This document shows positions 39,064 to 46,750 of a stretch of DNA of 55,605 nt, one piece after another. This DNA comes from Patescibacteria group bacterium (lineage in GTDB: Bacteria; Patescibacteriota; Microgenomatia; UBA8517), in NCBI GenBank assembly GCA_018823885.1, contig JAHJHG010000006.1:74752-130356 (forward strand), written 5' to 3'. Position numbers and translations under genes: made by a program. Each line of letters opens with the position of its first letter. Position 1 is the first letter of the stretch. The notes below the pieces were generated by a model that worked only from the letters and a program-made list of their open reading frames with translations, was not told the origin of the DNA and ran no database searches.

Positions 39064-39918
39064 GTGAAAAAAATAATCTTAATTGTAGGATTAATAATTA
39101 TAGCTCTAGCCATAGGGACATACTTCTATCGACAAGCTACCAAATCCCGCCAACGCCCATCCGAAGTTATTATGGGAAATCAGACTTGGTCCGGCGAAAA
39201 ACTGATAACTGGCGACGTATACATTGAGGGAAACTTAACAGTCTTGCCCGGCACTATTGTGCGCTTTGCTGTTGGTGATGATCAAAATTCTGGAGAAGAA
39301 ATTGAACCGGATGGCTTCAATAATTCAGATCCAACGCGTCTCTTGAAGTATGAAAAAACTCATTCCGGTTTATATGTTACCGGAAAGTTAACAGCGGTTG
39401 GAACTCCTGACAAGCAGATTATTTTTACCTCAGCCGCTAAAGAGCCAAATTATGCGGATTGGGTTTCCCTAGGCTTTGGTGGTGACGGGAGCATAATAGA
39501 ACACTGCATTGTTGAATGGTCAAGAAACAGTATTACCCCAGGAAGAAACCAGCCAAATACAATTATAAGAAATAACGTTATAAGAAATACTTTCTGGGGT
39601 GCCATAGGAGCTGGCTTTTCAGGTGCACATATCTACAACAATGAAATATGGGAGGCTGGCCACGAAGGTATAGATGTGCAGGGTGGCAACCCGATCATAG
39701 AAAACAATGTCATATACGATTCCCACTCCGGCATAGTGATTCTAAAGGGTTCTGCAACAGTGAGGAACAATACAATGATAAACGTGGGCGGCGGAGTCCA
39801 TGTTGATGATAGGGCCACACCGACACTTAAAAACAATTCTGTAGAACTCGCCCCCAAGGATTCGACAAAAGAATGGCGCTACGGAGACTTTGCCTACACC
39901 ATGAGGAAAGAAAAATGA
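39064..39918 (+). CDS. Membrane-anchored right-handed parallel beta-helix protein
   Basis: A 284-residue protein with an N-terminal transmembrane helix (residues 2-20) and an extracytoplasmic repeat domain. Repeats of the type NTIIRNNVIRNT, AHIYNNEIWEAG, NPIIENNVIYDSH and SATVRNNTMINVG are parallel beta-helix coils, as in pectate-lyase-like and surface carbohydrate-binding or -cleaving proteins. The open frame extends upstream through tRNA-Asn to 38941, but GTG 39064, 8 bases after a -10 box, is the real start. It leads a three-gene surface module. Confidence 0.82.
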   Translation: MKKIILIVGLIIIALAIGTYFYRQATKSRQRPSEVIMGNQTWSGEKLITGDVYIEGNLTVLPGTIVRFAVGDDQNSGEEIEPDGFNNSDPTRLLKYEKTHSGLYVTGKLTAVGTPDKQIIFTSAAKEPNYADWVSLGFGGDGSIIEHCIVEWSRNSITPGRNQPNTIIRNNVIRNTFWGAIGAGFSGAHIYNNEIWEAGHEGIDVQGGNPIIENNVIYDSHSGIVILKGSATVRNNTMINVGGGVHVDDRATPTLKNNSVELAPKDSTKEWRYGDFAYTMRKEK

Positions 39919-39933
39919 GAATCTAAAATGTGT

Positions 39934-39939
39934 TAATAT
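39934..39939 (+). promoter_or_regulatory. Extended -10 box of the lectin-like gene
   Basis: AATGTGTTAATATTCAATTG: TGT-TAATAT ends 8 bases before ATG 39947, arguing for that start over the in-frame TTG at 39944. Confidence 0.55.
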
Positions 39940-39946
39940 TCAATTG

Positions 39947-40927
39947 ATGGAAGGTGATACCCCACAAGTTCCTGTTACTCAAAAAGTCCAGCCCGGAGTT
40001 AAAGAAGTTCCTCAAACTCCGCAGCAACCCCCAATTGTTCCTCAAACGCCCCCCGAATCAACCCCTCCCCCAAAACCTGAGAAGAGGCTGAAAACAAAAA
40101 AGGGTGTTCTGTTTCTTATTTTCATACCTGTTTTGATTTTAATTGCTTATGGTATTTTTATTGCCACAACATATTGGAATTGCTCTAAAACCACTCCCCA
40201 AGCATGTGAGATGGGCAAATGTGGCTTTTCTCCATCTGGATTTAGTTTTGTGAGTGATATGAAAGATAATTGCTGTGGGAATACTTTGTGCGAAGAAGAT
40301 TATGAAACAAGCTCAGATTGTCCAGAAGACTGTCCCAGCTGCGATGATAATAGTAAGCTTACAGTAGATAGTTTTAGTTACCAAACTCAGAAGTGTGAGA
40401 ATATTGCTACCCACTATTTTATTGAGGATTTTGAGGAAGGCAAGACCAGCATAGACAAAAAAGTAAACTGGAAAATTATGGATGACCAAGGGAATAAGGT
40501 TCTGGATTGTCCGGGAAAAGAAATCGGTGGTGTACAAAATGATTGGGGAAATTTTGGATATGCAGACTGGACCAACTATAAATCTGAACTGCGCTTTAAG
40601 TTGGTGGAAAACCTTGAGGGTTTTGGATTTCACTTTTTTTCAAAAGAAGATCAAGGTTATATCGTAGACATTCGAGAAAGAAAAATCACTTTAAAGAAAG
40701 GGGGCCAGCAAAGCAGAGTGGAAGTTTCTTTAGAGCCTTTTGATTTTAAGTTAGATGAGTGGTATGTGTTAAAAACAGAAAAAACAGAAAACAACATCAA
40801 TATTTATATTGACGATACCCAAGTTTTCGAATACAAAGATAGTCAACCTGTTAATACAGGCCAATTGCGCATAGAAACATTTGGAGATGGGCATGTCAGG
40901 CTTGATGATATTTCAATAAAAAAATGA
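39947..40927 (+). CDS. Membrane-anchored Cys-rich protein with C-terminal concanavalin-like domain
   Basis: A 326-residue protein. Residues 1-45 are proline/glutamine-rich (TPQVPVTQKVQPGVKEVPQ) and cytoplasmic, then a transmembrane helix (about 51-72). A cysteine-rich segment follows with CCGNTLCEEDYETSSDCPED, a CGN-C-E...CP-DC pattern seen in archaeal and CPR surface proteins. The last 160 residues look like a concanavalin/DUF1080-type beta-sandwich (FGFHFFSKEDQGYIVDIRER, INIYIDDTQVFEY). It overlaps the next gene by four bases, so the two are coupled. A glycan-binding role is inferred. Confidence 0.75.
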   Translation: MEGDTPQVPVTQKVQPGVKEVPQTPQQPPIVPQTPPESTPPPKPEKRLKTKKGVLFLIFIPVLILIAYGIFIATTYWNCSKTTPQACEMGKCGFSPSGFSFVSDMKDNCCGNTLCEEDYETSSDCPEDCPSCDDNSKLTVDSFSYQTQKCENIATHYFIEDFEEGKTSIDKKVNWKIMDDQGNKVLDCPGKEIGGVQNDWGNFGYADWTNYKSELRFKLVENLEGFGFHFFSKEDQGYIVDIRERKITLKKGGQQSRVEVSLEPFDFKLDEWYVLKTEKTENNINIYIDDTQVFEYKDSQPVNTGQLRIETFGDGHVRLDDISIKK

Positions 40928-41973
40928 AATTGAAAATCCTAATTATATTAATGATTCTGATTGGTCTAGGTGTGGGAGGATTTTTTGTTTGGAAAAATAT
41001 TACTGGCCCTAAAGTTGAGAAAGGAGTAGTTCCAGCACCATCCACCGAAGTAAGTGTTTACAAAGGTACTTGGACGCCCACTCTATTATCCAAAAATTCT
41101 ATAAAGCTAGCTTCTGATATGCGAAAGTTGAAGGACATGGGGGCAAATACAGTTTTCTTTCAGGGCGCTCCCCCTCAGGTCGAGCATTGCCTTGAAGGAC
41201 TTCCTCCCGATCACGAATTGGTTAAAATAATGAAAGAAATTATTCCGATTGAAAAAGAACTTTTGATTTCCAACATTCAAATCGCACACAAAAATGGTTT
41301 AAAAGTTGCCTTAACCATGTCAAAGTGCATGCCTCAATCAAAGAAGATAAGCATAGGGGCATGGAACTCTAGAGTTGTTGAACTCGCCAAATTAGCAGAA
41401 GAGCATGAAGTTGAACTCTTTGCTCCTATGAATGAACCGGAAGTGCTGTTTGGCCCATCCGCATCTGCAACTTGGGGGCAAGATATCCTTCCTAGAATAA
41501 AAGAGGTTTATCACGGCAAGATTATTTGGAAGGGAGGGGCTCCTGGTGATATAGAACCTGACCCCGGGAATCCCAATCTAACGAACTTCTCAGGATATGA
41601 TTACCTTGGATTTACCCTCGGTATAGGCTCTGGTCCCGGTACGCTAGAAATGTTCTCTCGAAATATTGATAATGAACTGGATACAATGCTCAGTCTTGCA
41701 GAAAGAGACAATTGTGAAGGAGTCATGATTAGCGAATTTTATGGCAGGTTGCCCGGGGATTGGGAAGAGAGAGAATGGAATGAAGAAAAAGAGGCAAGAG
41801 CCCATGAGATTGTGCTTGAAAAGGGAAGTAAGTATGATGAGGTTGTTGGATTTTTTGTTTTAGATTTTCTTGAATTAAGTTTTTTTGGGGAAGATTTGCT
41901 AGGACTGCCTGGCCCTGAAGAGTCCTCAAAAACAGAAGAAGTAATTAGAAGATGGTTCACAGAAATTTTGTAG
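40924..41973 (+). CDS. Membrane-anchored glycoside-hydrolase-like TIM-barrel protein
   Basis: A 349-residue protein with an N-terminal anchor (about residues 4-24) and a barrel domain starting VYKGTWTPTLLS. AKLAEEHEVELFAPMNEPEV carries an Asn-Glu pair typical of clan GH-A acid/base residues, and GVMISEFYGR provides a candidate nucleophile Glu. DMRKLKDMGANTVFF is the usual first beta-alpha unit. Specificity is unknown (GH53/GH113-like enzymes are the nearest thought). It closes the surface module with the beta-helix and lectin-like genes. Confidence 0.75.
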   Translation: MKLKILIILMILIGLGVGGFFVWKNITGPKVEKGVVPAPSTEVSVYKGTWTPTLLSKNSIKLASDMRKLKDMGANTVFFQGAPPQVEHCLEGLPPDHELVKIMKEIIPIEKELLISNIQIAHKNGLKVALTMSKCMPQSKKISIGAWNSRVVELAKLAEEHEVELFAPMNEPEVLFGPSASATWGQDILPRIKEVYHGKIIWKGGAPGDIEPDPGNPNLTNFSGYDYLGFTLGIGSGPGTLEMFSRNIDNELDTMLSLAERDNCEGVMISEFYGRLPGDWEEREWNEEKEARAHEIVLEKGSKYDEVVGFFVLDFLELSFFGEDLLGLPGPEESSKTEEVIRRWFTEIL

Positions 41974-42050
41974 AACGGTTGTAATTTATTCTCATTATTG
42001 CCGTACGAAAATCGTCCCATTCTGCGAGCCCATAAAGTTGCAAAGCAAAA

Positions 42051-42215
42051 TTACTTCGTGAGCTTTAAACCAATAATAATCCCAATAATTGCTCCCACAC
42101 TGCCAAAAATCAGTGATGAAATAGAAAGAAAACCAGCTCCCCATATCTTAGGAACATAAGCTCCCACAATAGAACCAGCAAAAAGGAAGAAATATATCAT
42201 CAACTTTGAAGACAT
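42051..42215 (-). CDS. Tiny membrane protein (54 residues)
   Basis: A short frame coding for 54 residues, MSSKLMIYFFLFAGSIVGAY at the start, with two hydrophobic helices and a glycine-rich second helix ending LKLTK. No family is recognised. A TATAGA box (42228-42223) ends exactly 8 bases before the ATG, matching the leaderless promoters of this genome, which supports it as a real gene. It fills most of the otherwise empty stretch 41974-42276. Confidence 0.62.
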   Translation of the reverse strand: MSSKLMIYFFLFAGSIVGAYVPKIWGAGFLSISSLIFGSVGAIIGIIIGLKLTK

Positions 42216-42222
42216 AATCCAT

Positions 42223-42228
42223 TCTATA
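42223..42228 (-). promoter_or_regulatory. -10 box of the 54-residue membrane protein gene
   Basis: Minus strand TAGGGTATAGAATGG: TATAGA is 8 bases from ATG 42215. Confidence 0.5.
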
Positions 42229-42276
42229 CCCTAAGACAATAATTGGACGTTCGAAAGCCCATCCTGTGAGCAAACA

Positions 42277-42795
42277 TTATTCAGAGGAGGGGTAAAAAAG
42301 GGTAAGACATTCTTCAATTTGAGATAGTACAAATTCTTGCAACAAAACAGGATGGAGGTCGCCTACCATAATTTTATCAGGCAATTCCGATAAAGGCACC
42401 CATTGCCAGTTGCTGTGTTTTTCTGGTTCAACATTAATTGGTTCTTTTTCGTCGGTTGCTCCATCGAAAAAAGTAAAGAATAAGTGAGTTAAATAATTTT
42501 TTTTGTTATCACAGATCAGTATTCCCTCTTGTCTTGGGTGAGCACTAATTAAATATTCTGTCCAGAAAAGGTGAATTCCTGTCTCTTCCAACAATTCTCT
42601 AGTTGCACCGTCTCTCGGTGTCTCACCTGGTTTCACACAACCACCGGGAAGTGTATAGCCCCTGCGATTAAGTCGTTTGGCAACTAAAAAATAGGGGATA
42701 TTATTATCAATTTTAATGAGTAGTAAAGCAGCTGCATGAATAATGGAGTTTTCAGGCCCAAAACCAGGCAAGAAATCTTGTTTTTCGGGAGACAT
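42277..42795 (-). CDS. NUDIX hydrolase
   Basis: A 172-residue protein with an intact Nudix box GCVKPGETPRDGATRELLEE followed by TGI (G-X5-E-X7-RE-L-X-EE-X-G-I). The family hydrolyses nucleoside diphosphates linked to another group, for house-cleaning or nucleotide-sugar turnover; the substrate cannot be read here. Surrounding strands are Nudix-like (ALLLIKIDNNIPYFLVAKRL, WQWVPLSELP). A TGG-TAGGAT element ends 6 bases before the ATG. Confidence 0.92.
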   Translation of the reverse strand: MSPEKQDFLPGFGPENSIIHAAALLLIKIDNNIPYFLVAKRLNRRGYTLPGGCVKPGETPRDGATRELLEETGIHLFWTEYLISAHPRQEGILICDNKKNYLTHLFFTFFDGATDEKEPINVEPEKHSNWQWVPLSELPDKIMVGDLHPVLLQEFVLSQIEECLTLFYPSSE

Positions 42796-42866
42796 GGGCT
42801 ATCCTACCACACCTCCCAGAAAAATAGTAAATTCTAAAATCATTCCAATAAATAGCATGCACTTGA

Positions 42867-42872
42867 TATAAT
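42867..42872 (+). promoter_or_regulatory. Extended -10 box of the 52-residue protein gene
   Basis: CTTGATATAATTTGAG: TGA-TATAAT ends 7 bases before GTG 42879. Confidence 0.6.
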
Positions 42873-42878
42873 TTGAGT

Positions 42879-43037
42879 GTGAGAAAATTTCTCTTTTGGT
42901 TACTTCTTGTAATTACTGTCCTGCTTTTTGTCCGATTTGTTATTGGTGGGTCCGAAGATGATTGGATTTGTGTTGAGGGACAATGGGTAAAACACGGGTC
43001 TCCCTCCGTACCAAAACCAGAAGAAAAATGTAATTAA
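42879..43037 (+). CDS. Tiny membrane-anchored protein with a CVEGQWVKHG motif (52 residues)
   Basis: Starting at a GTG directly after a -10 box, the frame codes for 52 residues: one N-terminal helix, then GGSEDDWICVEGQWVKHG and a proline-rich end closing with Cys-Asn. The arrangement D-W-I-C-X-X-G-X-W-V-K-H-G-X-P...C recurs in very small CPR proteins as I recall it; its role is unknown. The two cysteines could form a disulfide outside the membrane. Confidence 0.65.
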   Translation: MRKFLFWLLLVITVLLFVRFVIGGSEDDWICVEGQWVKHGSPSVPKPEEKCN

Positions 43038-43091
43038 TAAAACGCAGTAAAAATACTCTGGGAATTAGCCACAAACTCAAAGCCTATAACA

Positions 43092-43120
43092 TTGACATTC
43101 TTCCTCATTCTTGGTACCAT
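43092..43120 (+). promoter_or_regulatory. Promoter of the 77-residue secreted protein
   Basis: TTGACA (43092-43097), 17-base spacer ending TGG, TACCAT (43115-43120). The roughly 65-base leader contains the hairpin GGCCAA-TC-TTGGCC (43159-43172) and then an AAGGAGGAATATC ribosome site. Confidence 0.55.
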
Positions 43121-43192
43121 AATTCCGCACATTTCAGCCGAAGATTTATCTATCATGGCCAATCTTGGCCACTATTCCCAAGGAGGAATATC

Positions 43193-43426
43193 ATGGGAAA
43201 GAAACTGGTTATGGCGATGCTTGTTGTAATTTTGCTTACCGCCGCCGTCGCAAGTGCTGCTTTTGCAGGTGGTGGGCCCGGAGAGCCTAATTGGACAGAA
43301 CAGAGCAGGCAATGTTCTGAAATTGGTGATGGGCCACCGTTCACTCGAGGACCAGAAGCGTCTTGTCGAAACCGAATGATCGAGCTCGACCCAAATGCGA
43401 ATACGCCCTACAAATTCGGTAACTAG
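43193..43426 (+). CDS. Small secreted protein, function unknown
   Basis: A 77-residue preprotein: basic start, hydrophobic core and an alanine-rich signal-peptidase region (AAVASAAFAGGG), leaving about 50 mature residues with two cysteines (RQCSEIGDG and EASCRNR). I recognise no family. It has an ideal AAGGAGG ribosome site, a consensus promoter and its own intrinsic terminator, so it is a stand-alone, probably well-expressed unit. The local GC content is higher than around it. Confidence 0.7.
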   Translation: MGKKLVMAMLVVILLTAAVASAAFAGGGPGEPNWTEQSRQCSEIGDGPPFTRGPEASCRNRMIELDPNANTPYKFGN

Positions 43427-43473
43427 CTGGTCATCGACCGCGCTAATTTAGCTGAATAGCATCCCAGCAAGAC

Positions 43474-43530
43474 CCCCTCCGACAGAGCTTGGCTACGATA
43501 GCAAGTTTTTTGTTCGGAGGGGATTTTTTT
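43474..43530 (+). terminator. Rho-independent terminator of the small secreted protein gene
   Basis: CCCCTCCGA (43474-43482) pairs with TCGGAGGGG (43514-43522), followed by ATTTTTTT. The 31-base loop is long. Confidence 0.8.
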
Positions 43531-43557
43531 GGCATTAAAAGCTTTGGCAACTTGGGG

Positions 43558-43563
43558 TAAAAT
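43558..43563 (+). promoter_or_regulatory. -10 box of the VIT-like gene
   Basis: TTGGGGTAAAATATAAAG: TAAAAT ends 8 bases before GTG 43571. Confidence 0.6.
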
Positions 43564-43570
43564 ATAAAGT

Positions 43571-44047
43571 GTGAAACTCTCATTAAAAACAGGTCTCAGT
43601 TTTGGTTTGACTTCAGGAATAATTACAACTCTCGGTTTGATCGTGGGACTTCATGCTGGCACTCATTCTAAAATCGTTATCATTGGTGGAATTCTTACTA
43701 TTGCTATTACTGACGCCTTTTCCGACGCTTTAGGTATTCATGTATCTCAAGAATCCCAAAATAGACATTCTGGTAAGTCAATTTGGGAATCAACGATAGC
43801 TACTTTTCTCTCAAAATTTGTCTTTGCTCTTACTTTCATTGCTCCTATCTTATTATTTGAACTTTCTAAAGCCATTTTGATATGTGTTGTTTGGGGGTTT
43901 CTGGTTCTTTCTATTTACAATTTTATTATCGCTAAGCAACAAAAGAAAAATCCATGGAAGATGGTAACAGAGCATTTAATTATTGGCCTCATTGTTGTCT
44001 TAATCACCAATTTTGTGGGTGGCTGGATAGCCACAATTTTTAGCTAA
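43571..44047 (+). CDS. VIT1/CCC1-like membrane protein
   Basis: A 158-residue integral membrane protein with about four to five helices. LSFGLTSGIITTLGLIVGLH and ITIAITDAFSDALGIHVSQE-like wording (ADAFSDALGIHVS pattern) resemble the vacuolar iron transporter family, which moves Fe(II) or Mn(II). It is shorter than full VIT1 (about 220-250 residues), lacking the cytoplasmic metal-binding domain, so transport is plausible but not certain. The start is GTG. Confidence 0.72.
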   Translation: MKLSLKTGLSFGLTSGIITTLGLIVGLHAGTHSKIVIIGGILTIAITDAFSDALGIHVSQESQNRHSGKSIWESTIATFLSKFVFALTFIAPILLFELSKAILICVVWGFLVLSIYNFIIAKQQKKNPWKMVTEHLIIGLIVVLITNFVGGWIATIFS

Positions 44048-44067
44048 AGGCTATACAAAACCCAGTT

Positions 44068-44802
44068 TCATTTTTTTACTACAACGATAATTTGCGATTC
44101 GCCGAATAACGCCAGAGTTATATTGTCTAGAAATGTAATCATATCCGAAACCAAACTAAATCTATTCGCGACTCGTATAATTGGATGTAGAAATTTAAAC
44201 ACATATAACGAATTTCGCAATATTCCCTCTGTCTTCTTTGAATAAACCACCTTGAAATTGTGTTTTTCCAACAAAGCACTTAGGCTTTCCAAGGTATATC
44301 TTCTTAAATGTCCCGATCTTTTATCGAATGCTTCTATTGCACCAAATTTGATAAGAGGAGCGTTTTTGGAAGGAACGGTTATCATCGCTAAACCTCCTCT
44401 TTTCGCCAAACGATGAATCATTTTTACGGCTATCTTGTCATCTTTGAGATGCTCAAGCACTTCTGAGCAAATGACGAAGGCATACTTCCCTTTTGGTTCC
44501 AATTTAAGAAAGTTTCCAAGAATAAATTTAACTTTGCCTTTAAGGTCAAATGCCTCTAGTGATTTATTGGCAATATCTACTGCCCTTTCAGATATTTCTA
44601 TCCCTGTGACATTTCTTCCCTTTGAGGCTAAATATAGATCAAGAGTACCAACCCCGCTTCCGACATCCAAAATATCCTTATTTGTACAGTATTTATCTAA
44701 CACCAAGACAATATGTCTGTAAGTAAAGTCTTTTTTACCAATAATTCTTTTTGGCAAAAGCCTTCCCTCGTGGTATTTTTCATAAAATTTCTTAAAATCC
44801 AT
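44068..44802 (-). CDS. Class I SAM-dependent methyltransferase
   Basis: A 244-residue protein with the S-adenosylmethionine motif DILDVGSGVGTLDLYLASKG (motif I) and acidic loop VTGIEIS, then VICSEVLEHLKDD and GGLAMITVPSKNAP. The general type is UbiE/COQ5-like; the substrate is unknown, and enzymes of this type often methylate surface glycans or small molecules. TAGAAT in the 5' region ends about 10 bases before the ATG. Confidence 0.85.
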   Translation of the reverse strand: MDFKKFYEKYHEGRLLPKRIIGKKDFTYRHIVLVLDKYCTNKDILDVGSGVGTLDLYLASKGRNVTGIEISERAVDIANKSLEAFDLKGKVKFILGNFLKLEPKGKYAFVICSEVLEHLKDDKIAVKMIHRLAKRGGLAMITVPSKNAPLIKFGAIEAFDKRSGHLRRYTLESLSALLEKHNFKVVYSKKTEGILRNSLYVFKFLHPIIRVANRFSLVSDMITFLDNITLALFGESQIIVVVKK

Positions 44803-44845
44803 ATCATTCAGATTCTAGCATTATTCTCTGGCATTGCTATTTTGA

Positions 44846-44851
44846 TATAAT
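44846..44851 (+). promoter_or_regulatory. Extended -10 box of the 82-residue membrane protein
   Basis: TTTTGATATAATAGGC: TGA-TATAAT ends 8 bases before ATG 44859. Confidence 0.65.
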
Positions 44852-44858
44852 AGGCAAT

Positions 44859-45107
44859 ATGAAAACAAAAAGGAAAATATTTCTACCAAAATGGCAACGC
44901 TGGTTCATAATTCCATTTTTTGTTGGTACGTGGTCATTCATTACTTATATGGAGTTTTTCAATCTGGAGAATTCTGAAAAGCTGGGCCTTGTAGGATATA
45001 TCTTTATGACTGTTTTGTTCTTGGGCTTGGCAGCAATGATGTGGCTAATGACCAGCGGAAGACTGCCTGCCTATATTATTGAAGAAACAAAAGAAAAAGA
45101 AAAATAA
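44859..45107 (+). CDS. Small two-helix membrane protein
   Basis: An 82-residue protein with a basic N-terminus (KTKRKIFLPKWQRW), two transmembrane helices separated by the acidic loop FNLENSEKLG, and a charged KEKEK tail. No family is recognised. It has its own leaderless promoter. Confidence 0.65.
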   Translation: MKTKRKIFLPKWQRWFIIPFFVGTWSFITYMEFFNLENSEKLGLVGYIFMTVLFLGLAAMMWLMTSGRLPAYIIEETKEKEK

Positions 45108-45194
45108 GTTTAAAAATCATCCTAATAAACAAGCAGGCTGGATTTAAAAATATACCAATAGCCATGAAGACTGATATAATACAGATACTGATAG

Positions 45195-45578
45195 ATGCAA
45201 ATTGCTGAAATACTATTTCTTCTAATAGGCTCCTTTTTCTCCTTATTTTATGGAATTCGTTCATATTTTATCTTTACACTCCGAACAGTAGATAAAATCG
45301 AAAGAGAGCGCTATGAGAAATCAATTACAATGAAGATTCACAATTTTTTTGTCAATTTTACTGGATCTGCAATTGGATGGATGTGTTTGTATCTTCTTTA
45401 CAAAGATATATTTTCTTCAGGCATTACAAACATAAATTTAGACAATATCAACTTCGGACATGCGCTGCTGGTATTCATAGCACTCCTTGGAATATGGGGC
45501 ATCCTGCCTCACACTTTCTGGGGCCTGGCTTCATCTGCCAAATATATGGCCGAAAAGGCCCTGGGTAGACTTAAATAG
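45195..45578 (+). CDS. Hypothetical membrane protein with three to four helices
   Basis: A 127-residue protein with hydrophobic segments at about residues 3-22, 45-70 and 85-110, and a basic loop RTVDKIERERYEKS after the first. No family is recognised. A TATAAT box (45175-45180) ends 15 bases before the ATG, implying a leader of only about eight bases. Confidence 0.65.
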   Translation: MQIAEILFLLIGSFFSLFYGIRSYFIFTLRTVDKIERERYEKSITMKIHNFFVNFTGSAIGWMCLYLLYKDIFSSGITNINLDNINFGHALLVFIALLGIWGILPHTFWGLASSAKYMAEKALGRLK

Positions 45579-45629
45579 CTTCCGCCATTTTCCCCCTACA
45601 TTTCGCCAATTTCTGCCGAGCAAACTCAA

Positions 45630-46133
45630 TTAGTAATCAATACCAGAATTTTCCATCATGGCATCGAGGTCCATGAAATTAACTCCTGATGGCACATTAA
45701 ATTCTGCGTCGGTAACTACAGCTGGTAAACAAGTGTATCCAATAGGGGCACTTCCCTCAGGTTGTTCCCACATGTCATACTCTTCTTCGTCGAAGCAAGT
45801 TTTAATACCCTGGTTATCTACATCCGACCAGGTGTACATGCAGTTGTCTTTCATAATCACGTTCCCTTCTTTACCGTCTTGCATGGTCACCTTGCCTTTG
45901 TACTGCTTGCCCTTGATAATCCCGGAGTACTCAACTCCATTCACTTCATAACTACACTTCATGGGTACTCCCAAGGCAACCGCTGCTTTAAGAGATCCTG
46001 AAAATGGACTACTTTCAGAAACTTTTTCCGTTAGGTCGCCTACGCTCGTACCATTACCTCCCTTTAGAAAAAACCAAGCCCCTCCAGCCGCCGCTATAAC
46101 CAAAACGATAATAATTAATTGTTTTCCCTTCAC
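45630..46133 (-). CDS. Membrane-anchored extracytoplasmic protein with paired cysteines
   Basis: A 167-residue protein with an N-terminal helix after MKGKQ and a domain with five cysteines (MKCSYEVNG, MKDNCMYTW, IKTCFDEEEYD, IGYTCLPAV). KYEVNG...GKVTMQDGKEG-like strands suggest a beta structure. No family is recognised, though similar CPR proteins share CXYEVNG near a lipoprotein-like anchor. GTG 46133 has an AAGGGGGTGATTAAT ribosome site; the open frame continues to 46250 without one. Confidence 0.7.
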   Translation of the reverse strand: MKGKQLIIIVLVIAAAGGAWFFLKGGNGTSVGDLTEKVSESSPFSGSLKAAVALGVPMKCSYEVNGVEYSGIIKGKQYKGKVTMQDGKEGNVIMKDNCMYTWSDVDNQGIKTCFDEEEYDMWEQPEGSAPIGYTCLPAVVTDAEFNVPSGVNFMDLDAMMENSGIDY

Positions 46134-46212
46134 ATTAATCACCCCCTTCCATACAACATAGTAATATTTAACTGATTCTGTTTGCAACAGCCATATAAAC
46201 TTCTCTATTTGA

Positions 46213-46218
46213 TATAAT
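46213..46218 (+). promoter_or_regulatory. Extended -10 box of the 144-residue membrane protein
   Basis: TTTGATATAATGAGACC: TGA-TATAAT overlaps an in-frame ATG at 46217 and ends 8 bases before GTG 46226, identifying the GTG as start. Confidence 0.65.
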
Positions 46219-46225
46219 GAGACCT

Positions 46226-46660
46226 GTGAAGAAATCATTGTTACCAACAATCTTCTATGCCTTAATCGGGGTCTTTGTGGTCATCGTAAGTATGTTTTTT
46301 GTTCCCGTTGTTAGAAACTTCGTTCAAGGCCCATTCCTTTTTCTATTCCCTTTTGTGGTGTTTTCATTATTAGGTGTTGCACTAATAGTTTTAACCACTA
46401 AAAGCAAGATAAAAGGAAAGCATCGAAAATTTTTGTTATTGACCGGAGTTTCCGCCGCAGGATTTTTTGTAAGTATTTTTTTACATAATTTCTTCTATGC
46501 CTTGGCTATTGTTTCCAGCCAGATTGTTGTCCTTAAATATATATTCGAATTTCTTCACACCGTATTTTTTCTTCTAGCAATTCCCATTTGCCCTCTGGGT
46601 TTCTTAGTCGGTGCCATTGGCAGCACAATTATCTTCGTTAGGAAAAGAAAAAGAAAGTAA
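46226..46660 (+). CDS. Hypothetical four-helix membrane protein
   Basis: A 144-residue protein with four hydrophobic segments joined by basic loops (TTKSKIKGKHRK; C-terminal RKRKRK). I recognise no family. The start is GTG 46226 (MKKSLLPTIFYALIG), because the ATG at 46217 lies within the -10 box. Confidence 0.66.
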   Translation: MKKSLLPTIFYALIGVFVVIVSMFFVPVVRNFVQGPFLFLFPFVVFSLLGVALIVLTTKSKIKGKHRKFLLLTGVSAAGFFVSIFLHNFFYALAIVSSQIVVLKYIFEFLHTVFFLLAIPICPLGFLVGAIGSTIIFVRKRKRK

Positions 46661-46679
46661 TTACTCCATTCATACAAAC

Positions 46680-46707
46680 TTGACAGGCGTCTTTACGGTG
46701 TTATAAT
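46680..46707 (+). promoter_or_regulatory. Promoter of the DUF5320-DUF134 operon
   Basis: TTGACA (46680-46685), 16-base spacer, TATAAT (46702-46707). A palindromic operator begins at the next base. Confidence 0.7.
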
Positions 46708-46733
46708 GAATATATATTCGATATGAATATTCG
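46708..46733. promoter_or_regulatory. Operator candidate (overlapping palindromes) at the DUF5320 promoter
   Basis: GAATATATATTC (46708-46719) is a perfect palindrome, and ATATTCGATATGAATAT (46714-46730) is an overlapping inverted repeat. They cover the transcription start, where a repressor would block. The DUF134 protein encoded just downstream has an HTH and is the likely ligand. Confidence 0.55.
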
Positions 46734-46750
46734 AAAGAGGGTGATAGATT

